The position numbers and the translations under genes were made by a program. From Leptospira johnsonii (lineage in GTDB: Bacteria; Spirochaetota; Leptospiria; Leptospirales; Leptospiraceae): a stretch of DNA of 64,000 bases. Position 1 is the first letter of the stretch, and every line of letters starts with the position of its first letter. This document shows positions 35,408 through 44,291 of this stretch, piece after piece. Below the pieces are notes generated by a model, which saw only the letters and a list, made by a program, of their open reading frames with translations, was not told the DNA's origin and searched no databases. The DNA is taken from the NCBI RefSeq assembly GCF_003112675.1, contig NZ_BFAY01000005.1, positions 62,001 to 126,000 on the forward strand, written 5' to 3'.

Positions 35408-36991
35408 GTGGATATGACGTATTACCAGCTTTCATGTTACTTGGTGGTGACTGTACTAGTCTACCGTACGATTCATAATTTAGTTTTATATTTTAGAAAT
35501 CGGAAACAAGCATACCTTCTTTACTTCGCCTTACTACAAGTTGCGTACGGTGGTTATCTATTCTGTTTTATCCAAACCATTAACGTAGAAAATCCTGAAA
35601 AAGCTTTGATTTGGGAAAGAATGGAGAATGCGACTGCGGCAATATTCGCAACGTTTATCGCATTATTCGTGAATAGTTATAAAAAACTGTTTAGTAGGGA
35701 TTTCGTTCTACTCTACGTGTTTATGAACCTGATCCTTGCAGGGATACTTTTGCAAGATCCGAACGCTTATACAATGAGCGTTGCTCACCCGAAACATTTT
35801 CCTTCTTTAGGAATAGTCATCTACGAAACGGATCAACCTACCATCATGCAGTTTATATTCCTGTCAGGGATACTGATGATCGTATGGACCGTGATTAAGG
35901 TAATGAATCAGTTCCGTAAGAACAGATTTCGGAACCATTTCCTATTTTACGGATTGGTATTATTCTTTGCGAGTTTGATCGCTGATATTCTGGTCGCGAG
36001 CGATTTGCTTGGAATTCCTTATACTTCTCATTTTAGCTTTTTGATCCTTATGTTCTGCGTGGATAGTTTCCTCACAGTGAATAAGTCAGAAAGGGAAGTC
36101 AGGATGGAATTCAAGGAATCCGTTTCCAGATGGTTGTCCAAACCGGAAGCTTCTTCTTTCGTAGCGCAAGCCAAGAGTGTAAGTGTAGAAGGTTCCGAAT
36201 CCAAATCTCTGAAAGAGAAAAGCCGCAATCCTAAAAAGTTGAGCGTGAGAGCCCTAGGCCCATTGGAATTGGATCTAGACGGGAAGAAGATCCCTGCAGG
36301 AGAATATTCCAGTAAGAAAAAATTACTCAAACTCATCAAACTTCTGTTAGTTCGTTTCGGTAAAGGTGTTCATAAAGAGGAACTTTTAGAGAATCTCTGG
36401 CCCGGGATGTCGGAGAAAAATGCTCTTAACAGTTTGCATGCTCTACTTTTCCGTCTTCGCAAAATTTTAGGAAATCCGGAATCAGTTGTATTCGCAGAGG
36501 ATAGGCTATTCTTCCATCCTGATCTGGTAGAAGCGGACTTCGTGGAATTTGAGAGAAAGTTCGAAGCTGCCGGAAAATTACTTCGAAATAAAAAAGAAGA
36601 AGAAGCAGTGCAGTCTTATAGGGAAGCCCAAGAATTGTATACGGGAGACTTCTTTGAATTCGATCTGTATTTCCCTGAATCGGAATTAAAACGTGAGTAT
36701 TTGCGCAAGAACCTGATCGAAATATATAGGATCTTATGTGAATATTCTCAAAAAGCAGGGGATGCAAATTCTCTACTTTCCGATTCTGAAAGTTGGATCC
36801 GTTTGGACGATCTAGATGAAAGAGCTTGGAGATTTCATTTCGAGTCTTTACAATCATTGGATCGTAAGAATGAGGCGCTTCGCAAATTCGAAGACATGAA
36901 GAAGATCCTAAAAAAAGAATTAGGTGTGGAGCCTGACCAAGAAACCGTATCTCTCATTGAAAAGATCCGGGTCACTTCTCCTGTGAGCTGA
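35408..36991 (+). CDS. Membrane-anchored SARP-type regulator (7TM + wHTH + BTAD)
   Basis: The 527-residue protein joins three parts. Residues ~1-215 contain six to seven hydrophobic segments (YQLSCYLVVTVLVYRTIHNLVLYF..., FVLLYVFMNLILAGILL, FIFLSGILMIVWTVIKVM, FYGLVLFFASLIADILVAS, FSFLILMFCVDSFLTV). A charged linker leads to an OmpR/SARP-like winged helix at ~278-370 (VRALGPLELDLDG..., KKKLLKLIKLLLVRFGKGVHKEELLENLWPG, ALLFRLRKIL). A BTAD tetratricopeptide-like domain follows at ~374-520. SARP regulators are usually soluble activators; a membrane-borne sensor half is unusual. Start GTG with AGGA upstream; an ATG lies two codons in. It lies between the giant lipoproteins and the TRAP genes and probably controls them. 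Confidence 0.9.
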   Translation: MDMTYYQLSCYLVVTVLVYRTIHNLVLYFRNRKQAYLLYFALLQVAYGGYLFCFIQTINVENPEKALIWERMENATAAIFATFIALFVNSYKKLFSRDFVLLYVFMNLILAGILLQDPNAYTMSVAHPKHFPSLGIVIYETDQPTIMQFIFLSGILMIVWTVIKVMNQFRKNRFRNHFLFYGLVLFFASLIADILVASDLLGIPYTSHFSFLILMFCVDSFLTVNKSEREVRMEFKESVSRWLSKPEASSFVAQAKSVSVEGSESKSLKEKSRNPKKLSVRALGPLELDLDGKKIPAGEYSSKKKLLKLIKLLLVRFGKGVHKEELLENLWPGMSEKNALNSLHALLFRLRKILGNPESVVFAEDRLFFHPDLVEADFVEFERKFEAAGKLLRNKKEEEAVQSYREAQELYTGDFFEFDLYFPESELKREYLRKNLIEIYRILCEYSQKAGDANSLLSDSESWIRLDDLDERAWRFHFESLQSLDRKNEALRKFEDMKKILKKELGVEPDQETVSLIEKIRVTSPVS

Positions 36992-37122
36992 TTGTTTTTA
37001 GGAAACACTGCACCATAAAATAAAACGCTCATTAGAAAAAAAATATTGGACGAAGTAAATCCCTTCTGTACGTTCTTCCAGAATCCCCCATATTTCTAAG
37101 TAAAAATAACCCCCGAAATAAA

Positions 37123-38121
37123 ATGAATAAAAGAATCCTTTTTTTTGTAACGATTGTTACAATTACCCTGGCAAACTGTTCCATCGTATATAGAGTTACT
37201 GGTAAGACTTTAAACTCGTATGCCCAAGACCATTTGGTCCCTCATTATCTTGCTTCAGATGATTTGGACGCGATTTGTAATGGAGGAACTGCACTCGGAC
37301 CTTTAGTAGCTTCTTTCGAAAGAACCGGAGCTTCTGTAGAGTTGGCTACTATGGTGGCTCAGATGGGAGCAGGAATGTGTGCTGAAAAGCAAGCACAAGA
37401 AGCGGAACTTCTTTATATAGCTGCAGTCCGCAAGGGTAAAGGAGACGAAGCTCTGGACAACCAGGCAAGACAGATCCGTTATCATGGGATTGCTGCCAAA
37501 AGATATGGAGACGCGCACAATAGATTCATTCAATACTTCGGAGAATGGAATGGAAAATGTCCTTCTATCAGCGAACACGAAGAGTTATATTATTTAGTGG
37601 GACTTTCTTCCGGATTATTAGCAATTCTTCACGATTTTGCATCTCAAGGATACGCGGGGATCACTCGCGAAGTGCCTAGCGTAGTTGCTGGAGGATCCAA
37701 ATGTCTAGATGCTAAAAAATGGTGGGGAACCCCTTTAGCATTGGAAGCTGTTGTATGGCTTTCCGTTCCGGGTGCTACTCCAGACGGAAAGGATGCTTCC
37801 AAACAAATGGAAGAAGCTGTAAAGTTAGGCGACCAAGCGGGAGTTCGTATGTCTAGAGCCTTCCAGATCCAAGCAGCTGCCGGAAAAGGCGACGTGGAAA
37901 AGATCAAGAAACTTATATTAGAACATTCTAAAGTTCTAAGCCAAATACCTGCTAAGAAGGAATATCTTTTCTTAGAAGCGTTTGCGGAGAATTTATCTCG
38001 TCATGAATCTGATAAGATTTGGATGAAAGAAACTGGACATAGAGGACCGATTAACTTCTCCTCTTTCCCGGGAAAAAAGAAAAACAATAAAGAAGAAGAC
38101 GATCTGTTAAAAGATCTTTGA
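37123..38121 (+). CDS. Lipoprotein, TatT-like TRAP transporter component
   Basis: The 332-residue protein has a lipoprotein signal (lipobox TLANC, Cys about residue 19) and is otherwise helical. The distribution of small residues and repeated patterns (ALGPLVASFERTGASVELATMVAQMGAGMCAEKQAQEAELLYIAAVRKG, AAKRYGDAHNRFIQYFGEW) resembles the TPR-like TatT lipoprotein that accompanies TRAP transporters in spirochaetes (Treponema pallidum Tp0956). It is followed by a binding-protein gene and a fused TRAP permease, which supports this reading. A TAACRATYGTTA site overlaps its codons 9-13. No ribosome-binding site is obvious. Homology is moderate; an unrelated TPR lipoprotein is possible. Confidence 0.75.
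   Translation: MNKRILFFVTIVTITLANCSIVYRVTGKTLNSYAQDHLVPHYLASDDLDAICNGGTALGPLVASFERTGASVELATMVAQMGAGMCAEKQAQEAELLYIAAVRKGKGDEALDNQARQIRYHGIAAKRYGDAHNRFIQYFGEWNGKCPSISEHEELYYLVGLSSGLLAILHDFASQGYAGITREVPSVVAGGSKCLDAKKWWGTPLALEAVVWLSVPGATPDGKDASKQMEEAVKLGDQAGVRMSRAFQIQAAAGKGDVEKIKKLILEHSKVLSQIPAKKEYLFLEAFAENLSRHESDKIWMKETGHRGPINFSSFPGKKKNNKEEDDLLKDL
37148..37159. promoter_or_regulatory. TAACRATYGTTA motif, copy 3
   Basis: TAACGATTGTTA lies within the signal-peptide codons of the TatT-like gene, 25 bases after the start. It could act as a roadblock operator or be a coincidence of coding sequence. Confidence 0.35.
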
Positions 38122-38175
38122 GCGGGTTCTTGGGTGGAAAACGAAAAAAAAGGGACCTTAAGGAGAAAAAACTAT

Positions 38176-39183
38176 ATGAAGAAGTTTCTCATTCTATCGG
38201 TAATCATTCTTGGGACTTGGATGTCCGTAGGTGTGGGAGCAGCGGAGACGGTGGATCGATCAATGTGTGTATTCGATCCTTCCGGAGCGCACGGAGACGT
38301 GTTCAAAGCGGCGCAAAGATACCAAGCGCAAGCTTTAACATGGGGAATTCGTCTGGATCTAAAAGCTTATACGGACGAAGTGGTCGCGAATTCCGACTTC
38401 AAAGCCGGAAAATGTAATATGGCATTCTTAACTTCTCTTAGAGTGAGAGGTTATGTGCATGAATCAGGATCCATCGAAGCGATCGGTGCATTACCAAGTT
38501 ATGAACTTCTCCGCAAAACGATCGAAGCATTATCAAATCCTAAAGTAAGAGAACTGAACACTGACGGCGACTATGAGACCATGGCTATGTTCCCAGGCGG
38601 CGCAGTTTATCTTTTGCTAAGAGACAAAAACCTGAAAGATATCAAGGATCTGGCAGGTAAGAAGATCGCCACTTTAACTTATGACCAAGCTGCCACTACT
38701 ATGGTGGATATCGTAGGAGCTTCTATGGTTCCTGCTGAGATCGCTACTTTTGCAGGTATTTTTAATAACGGAAGAGCGGACGCATGTTATTCTCCTGCGA
38801 TCGGGATCAAACCTTTGGAACTCATGAAAGGAATTTCTCCGAACGGCGGTATCGTTCGTTTTCCGATTGGACAATTGACTTTCCAGATCGTGGCCCGTCA
38901 TAAGGATTTTTCAGAAGGTTTTGGAAATACTTCCAGAGCTTGGGCTGCTACTCAGTTCGATTCTATGCTTTCTTTGACCAAAAAGGCAGAGCAGGAAATC
39001 CCTGCAAAATTTTGGATAGAAGTTCCGAAGGATCTTCAAAAGAACTATTTTGAAAAATTCAGAGAAGTCAGGATCAGGTTGAGAGACAAAAAAGTATATC
39101 ATCCTACCATTCTGAAACTAATGAAAAGGGTTCGTTGCAGCGCGGATAAAGAAGCCGCAGAGTGCGCCGATAACCTGGAATAA
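38176..39183 (+). CDS. Putative TRAP-type solute-binding protein (AdeT-like)
   Basis: I start at the ATG at 38176, preceded by AGGAG, which leaves a clean Sec signal peptide (MKKFLILSVIILGTWMSVGVGAA); the frame is open to a GTG at 38134. The mature 335-residue precursor resembles the AdeT/DctP-like solute-binding family: DRSMCVFDPSGAHGDVFKAAQRYQAQALTWG..., ADFKAGKCNMAFLTSLRVR and LKDIKDLAGKKIATLTYDQAATTMVDIVG. It lacks a lipobox, so it should be periplasmic. It sits between the TatT-like lipoprotein and the TRAP permease and should deliver the substrate, which the sequence does not reveal. Confidence 0.85.
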   Translation: MKKFLILSVIILGTWMSVGVGAAETVDRSMCVFDPSGAHGDVFKAAQRYQAQALTWGIRLDLKAYTDEVVANSDFKAGKCNMAFLTSLRVRGYVHESGSIEAIGALPSYELLRKTIEALSNPKVRELNTDGDYETMAMFPGGAVYLLLRDKNLKDIKDLAGKKIATLTYDQAATTMVDIVGASMVPAEIATFAGIFNNGRADACYSPAIGIKPLELMKGISPNGGIVRFPIGQLTFQIVARHKDFSEGFGNTSRAWAATQFDSMLSLTKKAEQEIPAKFWIEVPKDLQKNYFEKFREVRIRLRDKKVYHPTILKLMKRVRCSADKEAAECADNLE

Positions 39184-39206
39184 TTTCCAAAACTAACATA
39201 AAAAAG

Positions 39207-39226
39207 GCGGGAAAATTCTTTCCCGC
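39207..39226 (+). terminator. Hairpin after the solute-binding protein gene
   Basis: GCGGGAAA (39207-39214) pairs with TTTCCCGC (39219-39226) around ATTC, followed by a weak T-rich tract. As the permease gene follows, it may attenuate rather than stop transcription, giving more binding protein than permease. Confidence 0.6.
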
Positions 39227-39267
39227 TTATCTTATATCAATCAATCGCAGATTCCAGAGGATATTCT

Positions 39268-41256
39268 ATGTGGAGAAAAATCGTTTCCTGGGCGGTATTA
39301 TTCTTTTTATTTGTACCCCTTGTTCAAAGTGGAGGCCAGCTCGTTCAAGCTAGGCTGCTCGGCTTAGGCGGCAGTATTTGGCCGAACTATGCAATGATCC
39401 GAAATGTTTGTGTCGTCGATCCGAATGCGGCTGCCGATACAAGAGCGGAAGTCAGCCAAGCGGATATGGACGCTTTGGATGACATCGGTCTGGGAGATAC
39501 TTCCGGTGGGAAGAATTTAGAAGCTCCTACAGGACCTACCGCAACTCAATTGGAGTTGGAGAAGCTTGCAGGCTCTCTTACTACGGGACAGAAAATATAT
39601 TGTGGATTTGAGCGTAGGCTTTCTTGGCTTACTATCTCTGCGATCGATTATATTCCTATGACGATGGTATTCCTACTTATCGTAGCGGGGACTGTCTCCA
39701 CTACCAGAAGATATCATATCGCTCTTCGCAATCCTGAAAACTCCAAAGAAGAGAAGATTACAGAATGGAGTCAGATCATTGCGAATACCATCATTATGGT
39801 ATCTGCTGCGTTCATGTATCCTCTCCAAAAAGGTGTGGAGGCTCAGATCCAAGTGTTATGGGTTGCAGGACTTCTTCTTTTAGCCGGATTAAACTTTTAT
39901 AATATAAAAAATCCTGTATTTAAGAGCGGAGAAGGTAAACAAAATACTAAACTTTCTAACGCGCTTTTATGTGTTCCTCTATATGCGTGGATGGCGATCG
40001 TCTGCGGATTATACTTTTTCTTATTGGAGCATCATCCTGCAGGACTTGCGATCTATCTCCAGAAATTGACTGCACATGCTTCCTTGTATATTCAGATCGG
40101 TTTGTATGTATGGACAGGTATTCTTCTTAGAGATACTTCCTTAGGCAGAAGATTTTTCGATCTTCTAAACCCTTGGAAATTTCCTTCGGAGCTTATGGCA
40201 GTGATCGTAGTTGTGGTCGCAGCTCTTCCTACTGCATATAGTGGAGCCTCCGGGATCGTGGTTCTTGCATTAGGAGCAACCATCTTCAAGGAATTGAGAA
40301 GGGCAGGTGCAAGCCAAGAAAGAGCTCTCGCCGCTACTGCAATGTCAGGAAGTTTGGGAGTGGTTTTGCCTCCTTGTCTACTTGTGGTAATCGTCGCTTC
40401 TTTAAATTTAGAAGTTACTACGGATGAATTGTTCTATTGGGGTTGGAGAGTGTTTGCTTTATCGACTACCTTCTTCTTGATCGTAAGCTGGTTTAGCAGA
40501 ACAGAATCCTGGAAGATCCGTCCGGAGCAAGATGCTTTGGGTAAATCTTTAAAAGCTCTAAAATCGTTTTCGATCTATTTGGTGATTTCAGTTGCGATCG
40601 TTCTGTCGATTGTTCTTGCACTCGGAACTCATTTCGACGAGAGAACTGCTCCTTATATTCTTCCGATTGCGATGCTTGCCTTATTGTTCATCGACTATCG
40701 TATCTCCAAAAAGGAAAAATTGGAGAAGGGAGAAGTTCATACAGAGGAAGTGGAACTTGCTAGAACTTCGTACGACGCTGGTTCTCACTTAGGAGCTCTT
40801 CTTCTTTTGATGGGTATGTCTGCATCTATGGGTGGGGTTTTCGAAAGATCGGAAGTGATCAATCTGTTCCCGACTCATCTTGGTTCTCCATTGTCCGCGA
40901 TGCTTATTCTTACATTCGCTCTTGTGATCATTGGAATGTTAATGGATCCTTACGGAGCTGTGATCTTAGTTTCAGTTACCTTGTATCCGATCGCTAAGGC
41001 AAACGGGATCCATCCTTTGAATTTCTGGATGACTGCGCTTGTTTCCTTCGAGTTGGGTTATTTGACCCCACCGGTTGCACTCAACCACTTGTTGACTAAA
41101 CACGTAGTGAGGGAGCAGTTGGTAGAGGATAAGGGCTTAGAAGGAAAAGGTTTCTTCAAAAGACATGAACATATCGTCATTCCGATTATCGTTCTGACCC
41201 TGACCTTGCTTGTGACCGCTTTCGGGCCGATCCTGTATTCTAAATACTCAGGGTAA
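39268..41256 (+). CDS. TRAP transporter permease, fused small and large subunits
   Basis: The 662-residue membrane protein combines a signal-anchor and a polar periplasmic loop (residues ~25-110), four membrane segments that look like a DctQ-type small permease (~120-270), and a large DctM-type permease (~290-655). Large-permease signatures are MSGSLGVVLPPCLLVVIVAS, MDPYGAVILVSVTLYPIAK and ELGYLTPPVALNHLLTK. TRAP permeases import organic acids or other small solutes with sodium or proton coupling. The ATG follows AGAGGA. It completes a TatT-P-QM set with the two upstream genes. Confidence 0.9.
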   Translation: MWRKIVSWAVLFFLFVPLVQSGGQLVQARLLGLGGSIWPNYAMIRNVCVVDPNAAADTRAEVSQADMDALDDIGLGDTSGGKNLEAPTGPTATQLELEKLAGSLTTGQKIYCGFERRLSWLTISAIDYIPMTMVFLLIVAGTVSTTRRYHIALRNPENSKEEKITEWSQIIANTIIMVSAAFMYPLQKGVEAQIQVLWVAGLLLLAGLNFYNIKNPVFKSGEGKQNTKLSNALLCVPLYAWMAIVCGLYFFLLEHHPAGLAIYLQKLTAHASLYIQIGLYVWTGILLRDTSLGRRFFDLLNPWKFPSELMAVIVVVVAALPTAYSGASGIVVLALGATIFKELRRAGASQERALAATAMSGSLGVVLPPCLLVVIVASLNLEVTTDELFYWGWRVFALSTTFFLIVSWFSRTESWKIRPEQDALGKSLKALKSFSIYLVISVAIVLSIVLALGTHFDERTAPYILPIAMLALLFIDYRISKKEKLEKGEVHTEEVELARTSYDAGSHLGALLLLMGMSASMGGVFERSEVINLFPTHLGSPLSAMLILTFALVIIGMLMDPYGAVILVSVTLYPIAKANGIHPLNFWMTALVSFELGYLTPPVALNHLLTKHVVREQLVEDKGLEGKGFFKRHEHIVIPIIVLTLTLLVTAFGPILYSKYSG

Positions 41257-41276
41257 GACCAACAGAGTTTAAAAAA

Positions 41277-41359
41277 GACTCAGAGGGGGAGTCTCAAGGT
41301 GAGACGCGAAGCCGCTTGAGTTATTTAGATATCCGATGTAGGAGCTCCTACATCGGATA
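41277..41359. repeat. Cluster of inverted repeats between TRAP permease and PiT genes
   Basis: Between the convergent permease and phosphate transporter genes lie GTCTCA-AGG-TGAGAC (41291-41305) and a perfect 30-base palindrome (41330-41359) with half TATCCGATGTAGGAG. Short GACTC/GAGTC arms overlap the first repeat. Neither is followed by a T-run. The GTAGGAGCTCCTAC core suggests a dispersed REP-like palindrome, but copy number cannot be seen here. Confidence 0.6.
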
Positions 41360-41378
41360 GTTCTGGGGACTAAGGTGT

Positions 41379-43700
41379 TTACTTCTTCTTTTTCTTCTTA
41401 TCTTTGGTTTTGGTCTTAGTCGTAGGGAATTCCAGAGAAGGACCGAAGTTTCCTTTTGCAAATTGTTTCTTCTTAGCTTCAATCCATGGTAGAACCCAAA
41501 CCAATTCCTCTGCCAGAGCAAACAAGTTTTCGTTAATATCCACGAGCTCTTCTATTACCAGAAAATAAGCGACACTGGATTTTAGTTTGCTGTCTCCTTT
41601 GCGGATACGTTTCATCTGGTTTTTGTAAATACGGACTTTGATATCGGAAAGTTCTTTTACTTTTTTGCCTGATCTTGCCTTGTCCACTAAACCAGGAACC
41701 TTGTCAGACTGAGCCAGAAGTTCGAAAAGATCTTCTGCGAGTTTGCGCAATTCTTTTAGATCTTCTCTTTCGTCTTTAGTGAGACCCGTTTGGAAACGAT
41801 CTATTTTTTCAGAAGTATTTCTGTGTATATTTGTCAGATTCTCTGCGATACGATCAATATAACCAAGTGCATTTGTGAAAGGATGGATGGATTGAAAATC
41901 CGACTCGTCAAAATGTCTATCAACCAGACTTAAAAAACCGGAGATAGAAGACTCGTAATTCTTTTTCAGGTTCTTTAATATTTTAGAAGCCTGTTTGAAG
42001 TCCTTCTTCTTTCCTCCAATATAGCCGGAAGAAAGAGTATTCATCGCCTTCTTCGCTAATAACAAATTTCCTAATAAAGAAGAGAGCGATTTAGAAAGCG
42101 CCTTTTCGGGATGTTTGGTTAATAGTAGAAGTTTTTCCAGGTTCTCATCGTATTCCGCCTTTCTTTTTTTGTGGATACGATTGAAAGCGATCACCAAGAA
42201 GAATGTGAATATTAAAACTACTACTACCGCCGCAAAGCCGAAGTAATAGAATAATGCCGCGATAAATCCGCCCGTGAAAGAAGCGAATACTGCAGTCATA
42301 AACCATCCGCCTACAACGGTTAAAACTCCGCTCACTCGATTGACCGCATTTTCTTTTTGCCAGGCACCGTCTGCTAGTGAGGTTCCCATTGCCACCATGA
42401 AGGTAACGAATGTGGTAGAAAGAGGGAGTTTTTCGATGGTTCCTACAAGAATAAGCGCCGATGCGATCAGGATATTAACGGAGGCTCTTAATAGATCGAA
42501 CGCGTCACTTTCGTGTAAACGAACCAACTCCAATGTCCCGCTTTGTTTGAATCTGGAAGAGATCCAATTTCGGATGATAGAAGGTAAAAATCTTTTTATA
42601 GGATAATAGATCCCGACTGCGATTTGAACAAATACTCTCGCGACCAAACTGGATTGGTAGGCTTCTACCGTTTCTCCCTGGGAGCCCAAGCTTACTTCAG
42701 TTCTAGTTACTGTTTCCGCCTTCTTGGATTTGAATAGCGCGAAGATCATGATCAATGCAGCGCCGATCAGAAGTCTATTGTCGGTTAAGACTTCTTTTCC
42801 TAAGCCGCTTGCCATAGTGTTTGCATCCCAATTAGCGGCTTTGATCAGTTCATGTGTTTGTAAGCTTGCGATCGGAACTCCTATGAAGTTCACTAAGTCG
42901 TTACTTGCAAATGCCATTGCAAGTGCTGCGGTCCCGAATAAAACCACGATCTTTAAAACGTTTACTTTAGAGAAGATCAGGATCTGGAATAGAATAGAAA
43001 ATCCTATAAAACTTAAGGCCAGAATCGTTTTGAAATTGTCTTGGATCCAAGCCAAAACTTCCTTACTTAAGAAAGTGGATCCTTTCATCGCGGTAAGAAG
43101 GATGAAGAAGATCACGACCGTGACTGCAAGTCCGGAAAAGAGCCCTCCGAACCATCTCATAGTCTTTTCTAAGCGGAAACTGAAGATCAATCGGAAGAAG
43201 AACATCAGGATCAATCCCGCAAAGAAAGCGAGTATCACAGACAATGCGATCCCGAAGATGATCTTTAAAGCGGACTCTGAGTTTATGATCTTAAATGCGT
43301 CGTTTAAGGTGTCTGTTTTGAGAAGTGCCAGGACAAGAGAGGCGCCTAATAATTCAAAAACCAAAGAGACGGTTGTTGAGGTAGGAAGTCCTAGGGTATT
43401 GTATAAATCCAGAAGGATGATATCGGAGACCATCACTGCTAGAAATAAGAACATCAACTCTGCTAAGCTGAAGAATTCCGGATGAAAGATCCCTTTTCTT
43501 GCGACCTCCATCATTCCGCTGGAACTGAGCGCCCCAAGTAAGATACCTAATGCAGAAACGATCAGGATGATTTTTCTGGAAGCCGCTCTAGAACCGACTG
43601 CTGAATTCGTAAAGTTCACTGCGTCATTGGAAACTCCGACGAGTAAGTCCATTACCCCGAGTACAGCCATGACTCCTACTATGATTAAGAAGATATCCAT
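41379..43700 (-). CDS. PiT family inorganic phosphate transporter with PhoU-like C-terminus
   Basis: The 773-residue protein is a PF01384-type phosphate permease. The duplicated PiT signatures are visible: VSNDAVNFTNSAVGSRAASRK near the start and the second-half equivalent SNDLVNFIGVPIASLQ. Membrane segments occupy about residues 1-530. The C-terminal ~230 residues are soluble and helical (KHPEKALSKSLSSLLGNLLLAKKAMNTLSSGYIGG..., EDLKELRKLAEDLFELLAQ) like a PhoU/YkaA regulatory domain, and the chain ends in a lysine run. Normal PiT proteins are about 500 residues or shorter, so the tail is an added domain. An AGGATA site precedes the ATG. It is monocistronic. Confidence 0.93.
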   Translation of the reverse strand: MDIFLIIVGVMAVLGVMDLLVGVSNDAVNFTNSAVGSRAASRKIILIVSALGILLGALSSSGMMEVARKGIFHPEFFSLAELMFLFLAVMVSDIILLDLYNTLGLPTSTTVSLVFELLGASLVLALLKTDTLNDAFKIINSESALKIIFGIALSVILAFFAGLILMFFFRLIFSFRLEKTMRWFGGLFSGLAVTVVIFFILLTAMKGSTFLSKEVLAWIQDNFKTILALSFIGFSILFQILIFSKVNVLKIVVLFGTAALAMAFASNDLVNFIGVPIASLQTHELIKAANWDANTMASGLGKEVLTDNRLLIGAALIMIFALFKSKKAETVTRTEVSLGSQGETVEAYQSSLVARVFVQIAVGIYYPIKRFLPSIIRNWISSRFKQSGTLELVRLHESDAFDLLRASVNILIASALILVGTIEKLPLSTTFVTFMVAMGTSLADGAWQKENAVNRVSGVLTVVGGWFMTAVFASFTGGFIAALFYYFGFAAVVVVLIFTFFLVIAFNRIHKKRKAEYDENLEKLLLLTKHPEKALSKSLSSLLGNLLLAKKAMNTLSSGYIGGKKKDFKQASKILKNLKKNYESSISGFLSLVDRHFDESDFQSIHPFTNALGYIDRIAENLTNIHRNTSEKIDRFQTGLTKDEREDLKELRKLAEDLFELLAQSDKVPGLVDKARSGKKVKELSDIKVRIYKNQMKRIRKGDSKLKSSVAYFLVIEELVDINENLFALAEELVWVLPWIEAKKKQFAKGNFGPSLEFPTTKTKTKDKKKKKK

Positions 43701-43931
43701 GTATCCTATCCTGGAAATTTTGAAGGAAGAACGCCCGAACCGGGCCTTTTGGGTAGTATTTAAGGCAAAGTGGGAGCCTCAACCCAAATTTCCGTCGGTT
43801 TCTTTTTCAAAATGCTGATTATGAAATGCGCTTTCGATTTCCCCCCGACCTGAAAGAATGGGTGATCTAACCGGTTTTCTTAGAAAGCAGGAGACCGGTA
43901 TCGATCGTCGCGAAATAAAAAAGGAGGCGGT

Positions 43932-44291
43932 ATGAAGATTTCAGTGGGCAATCTTCCTCAAGAATGGAAGGAAGAAGATTTGGAAAAATTATTCTCCAAA
44001 TACGGAAAGGCTGAACATATTTCCATCAAAAAGGACAAACTCACAGGACGTTCTCTGGGTTATGGTTCTTTAGAACTGGAAGATGAAGCGGCAAAAAAGG
44101 CCCTGGAAGCTTTAAACAAGTTCGAGGTTTCCGGTAAGGTTTTGACGGTGGTAGACGCCGAAGAATGGAAAAAAGAATTCGATAAAAAACAATCCGTAAA
44201 AGGCGGACCCGGTCACACTAAAGTGCAGGGTAGCCAGACCACGGGGGGTTTTGGAAGTTCCGTCAGACGTACTGGAGGTAGAGGAAAATGA
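43932..44291 (+). CDS. RNA-binding protein with RRM domain
   Basis: The 119-residue protein is a single RNA-recognition motif (residues 1-78) plus a Gly/Arg-rich tail. RNP2 is ISVGNLP at 3-9, and RNP1 is a weak variant in GRSLGYGSLEL (usual form G-F-G/A-F-V). Proteins of this type occur in spirochaetes and cyanobacteria and bind RNA, often in cold response. The start has a very good AAAGGAGG site. The FKBP gene overlaps its stop codon by four bases, so the two products are made together. Confidence 0.9.
   Translation: MKISVGNLPQEWKEEDLEKLFSKYGKAEHISIKKDKLTGRSLGYGSLELEDEAAKKALEALNKFEVSGKVLTVVDAEEWKKEFDKKQSVKGGPGHTKVQGSQTTGGFGSSVRRTGGRGK

Noticed and set aside
42724..43485. 253-residue plus-strand open frame inside the PiT gene
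   Set aside because: It is antisense to the membrane-spanning part of PiT and has no recognisable domain or ribosome-binding site.
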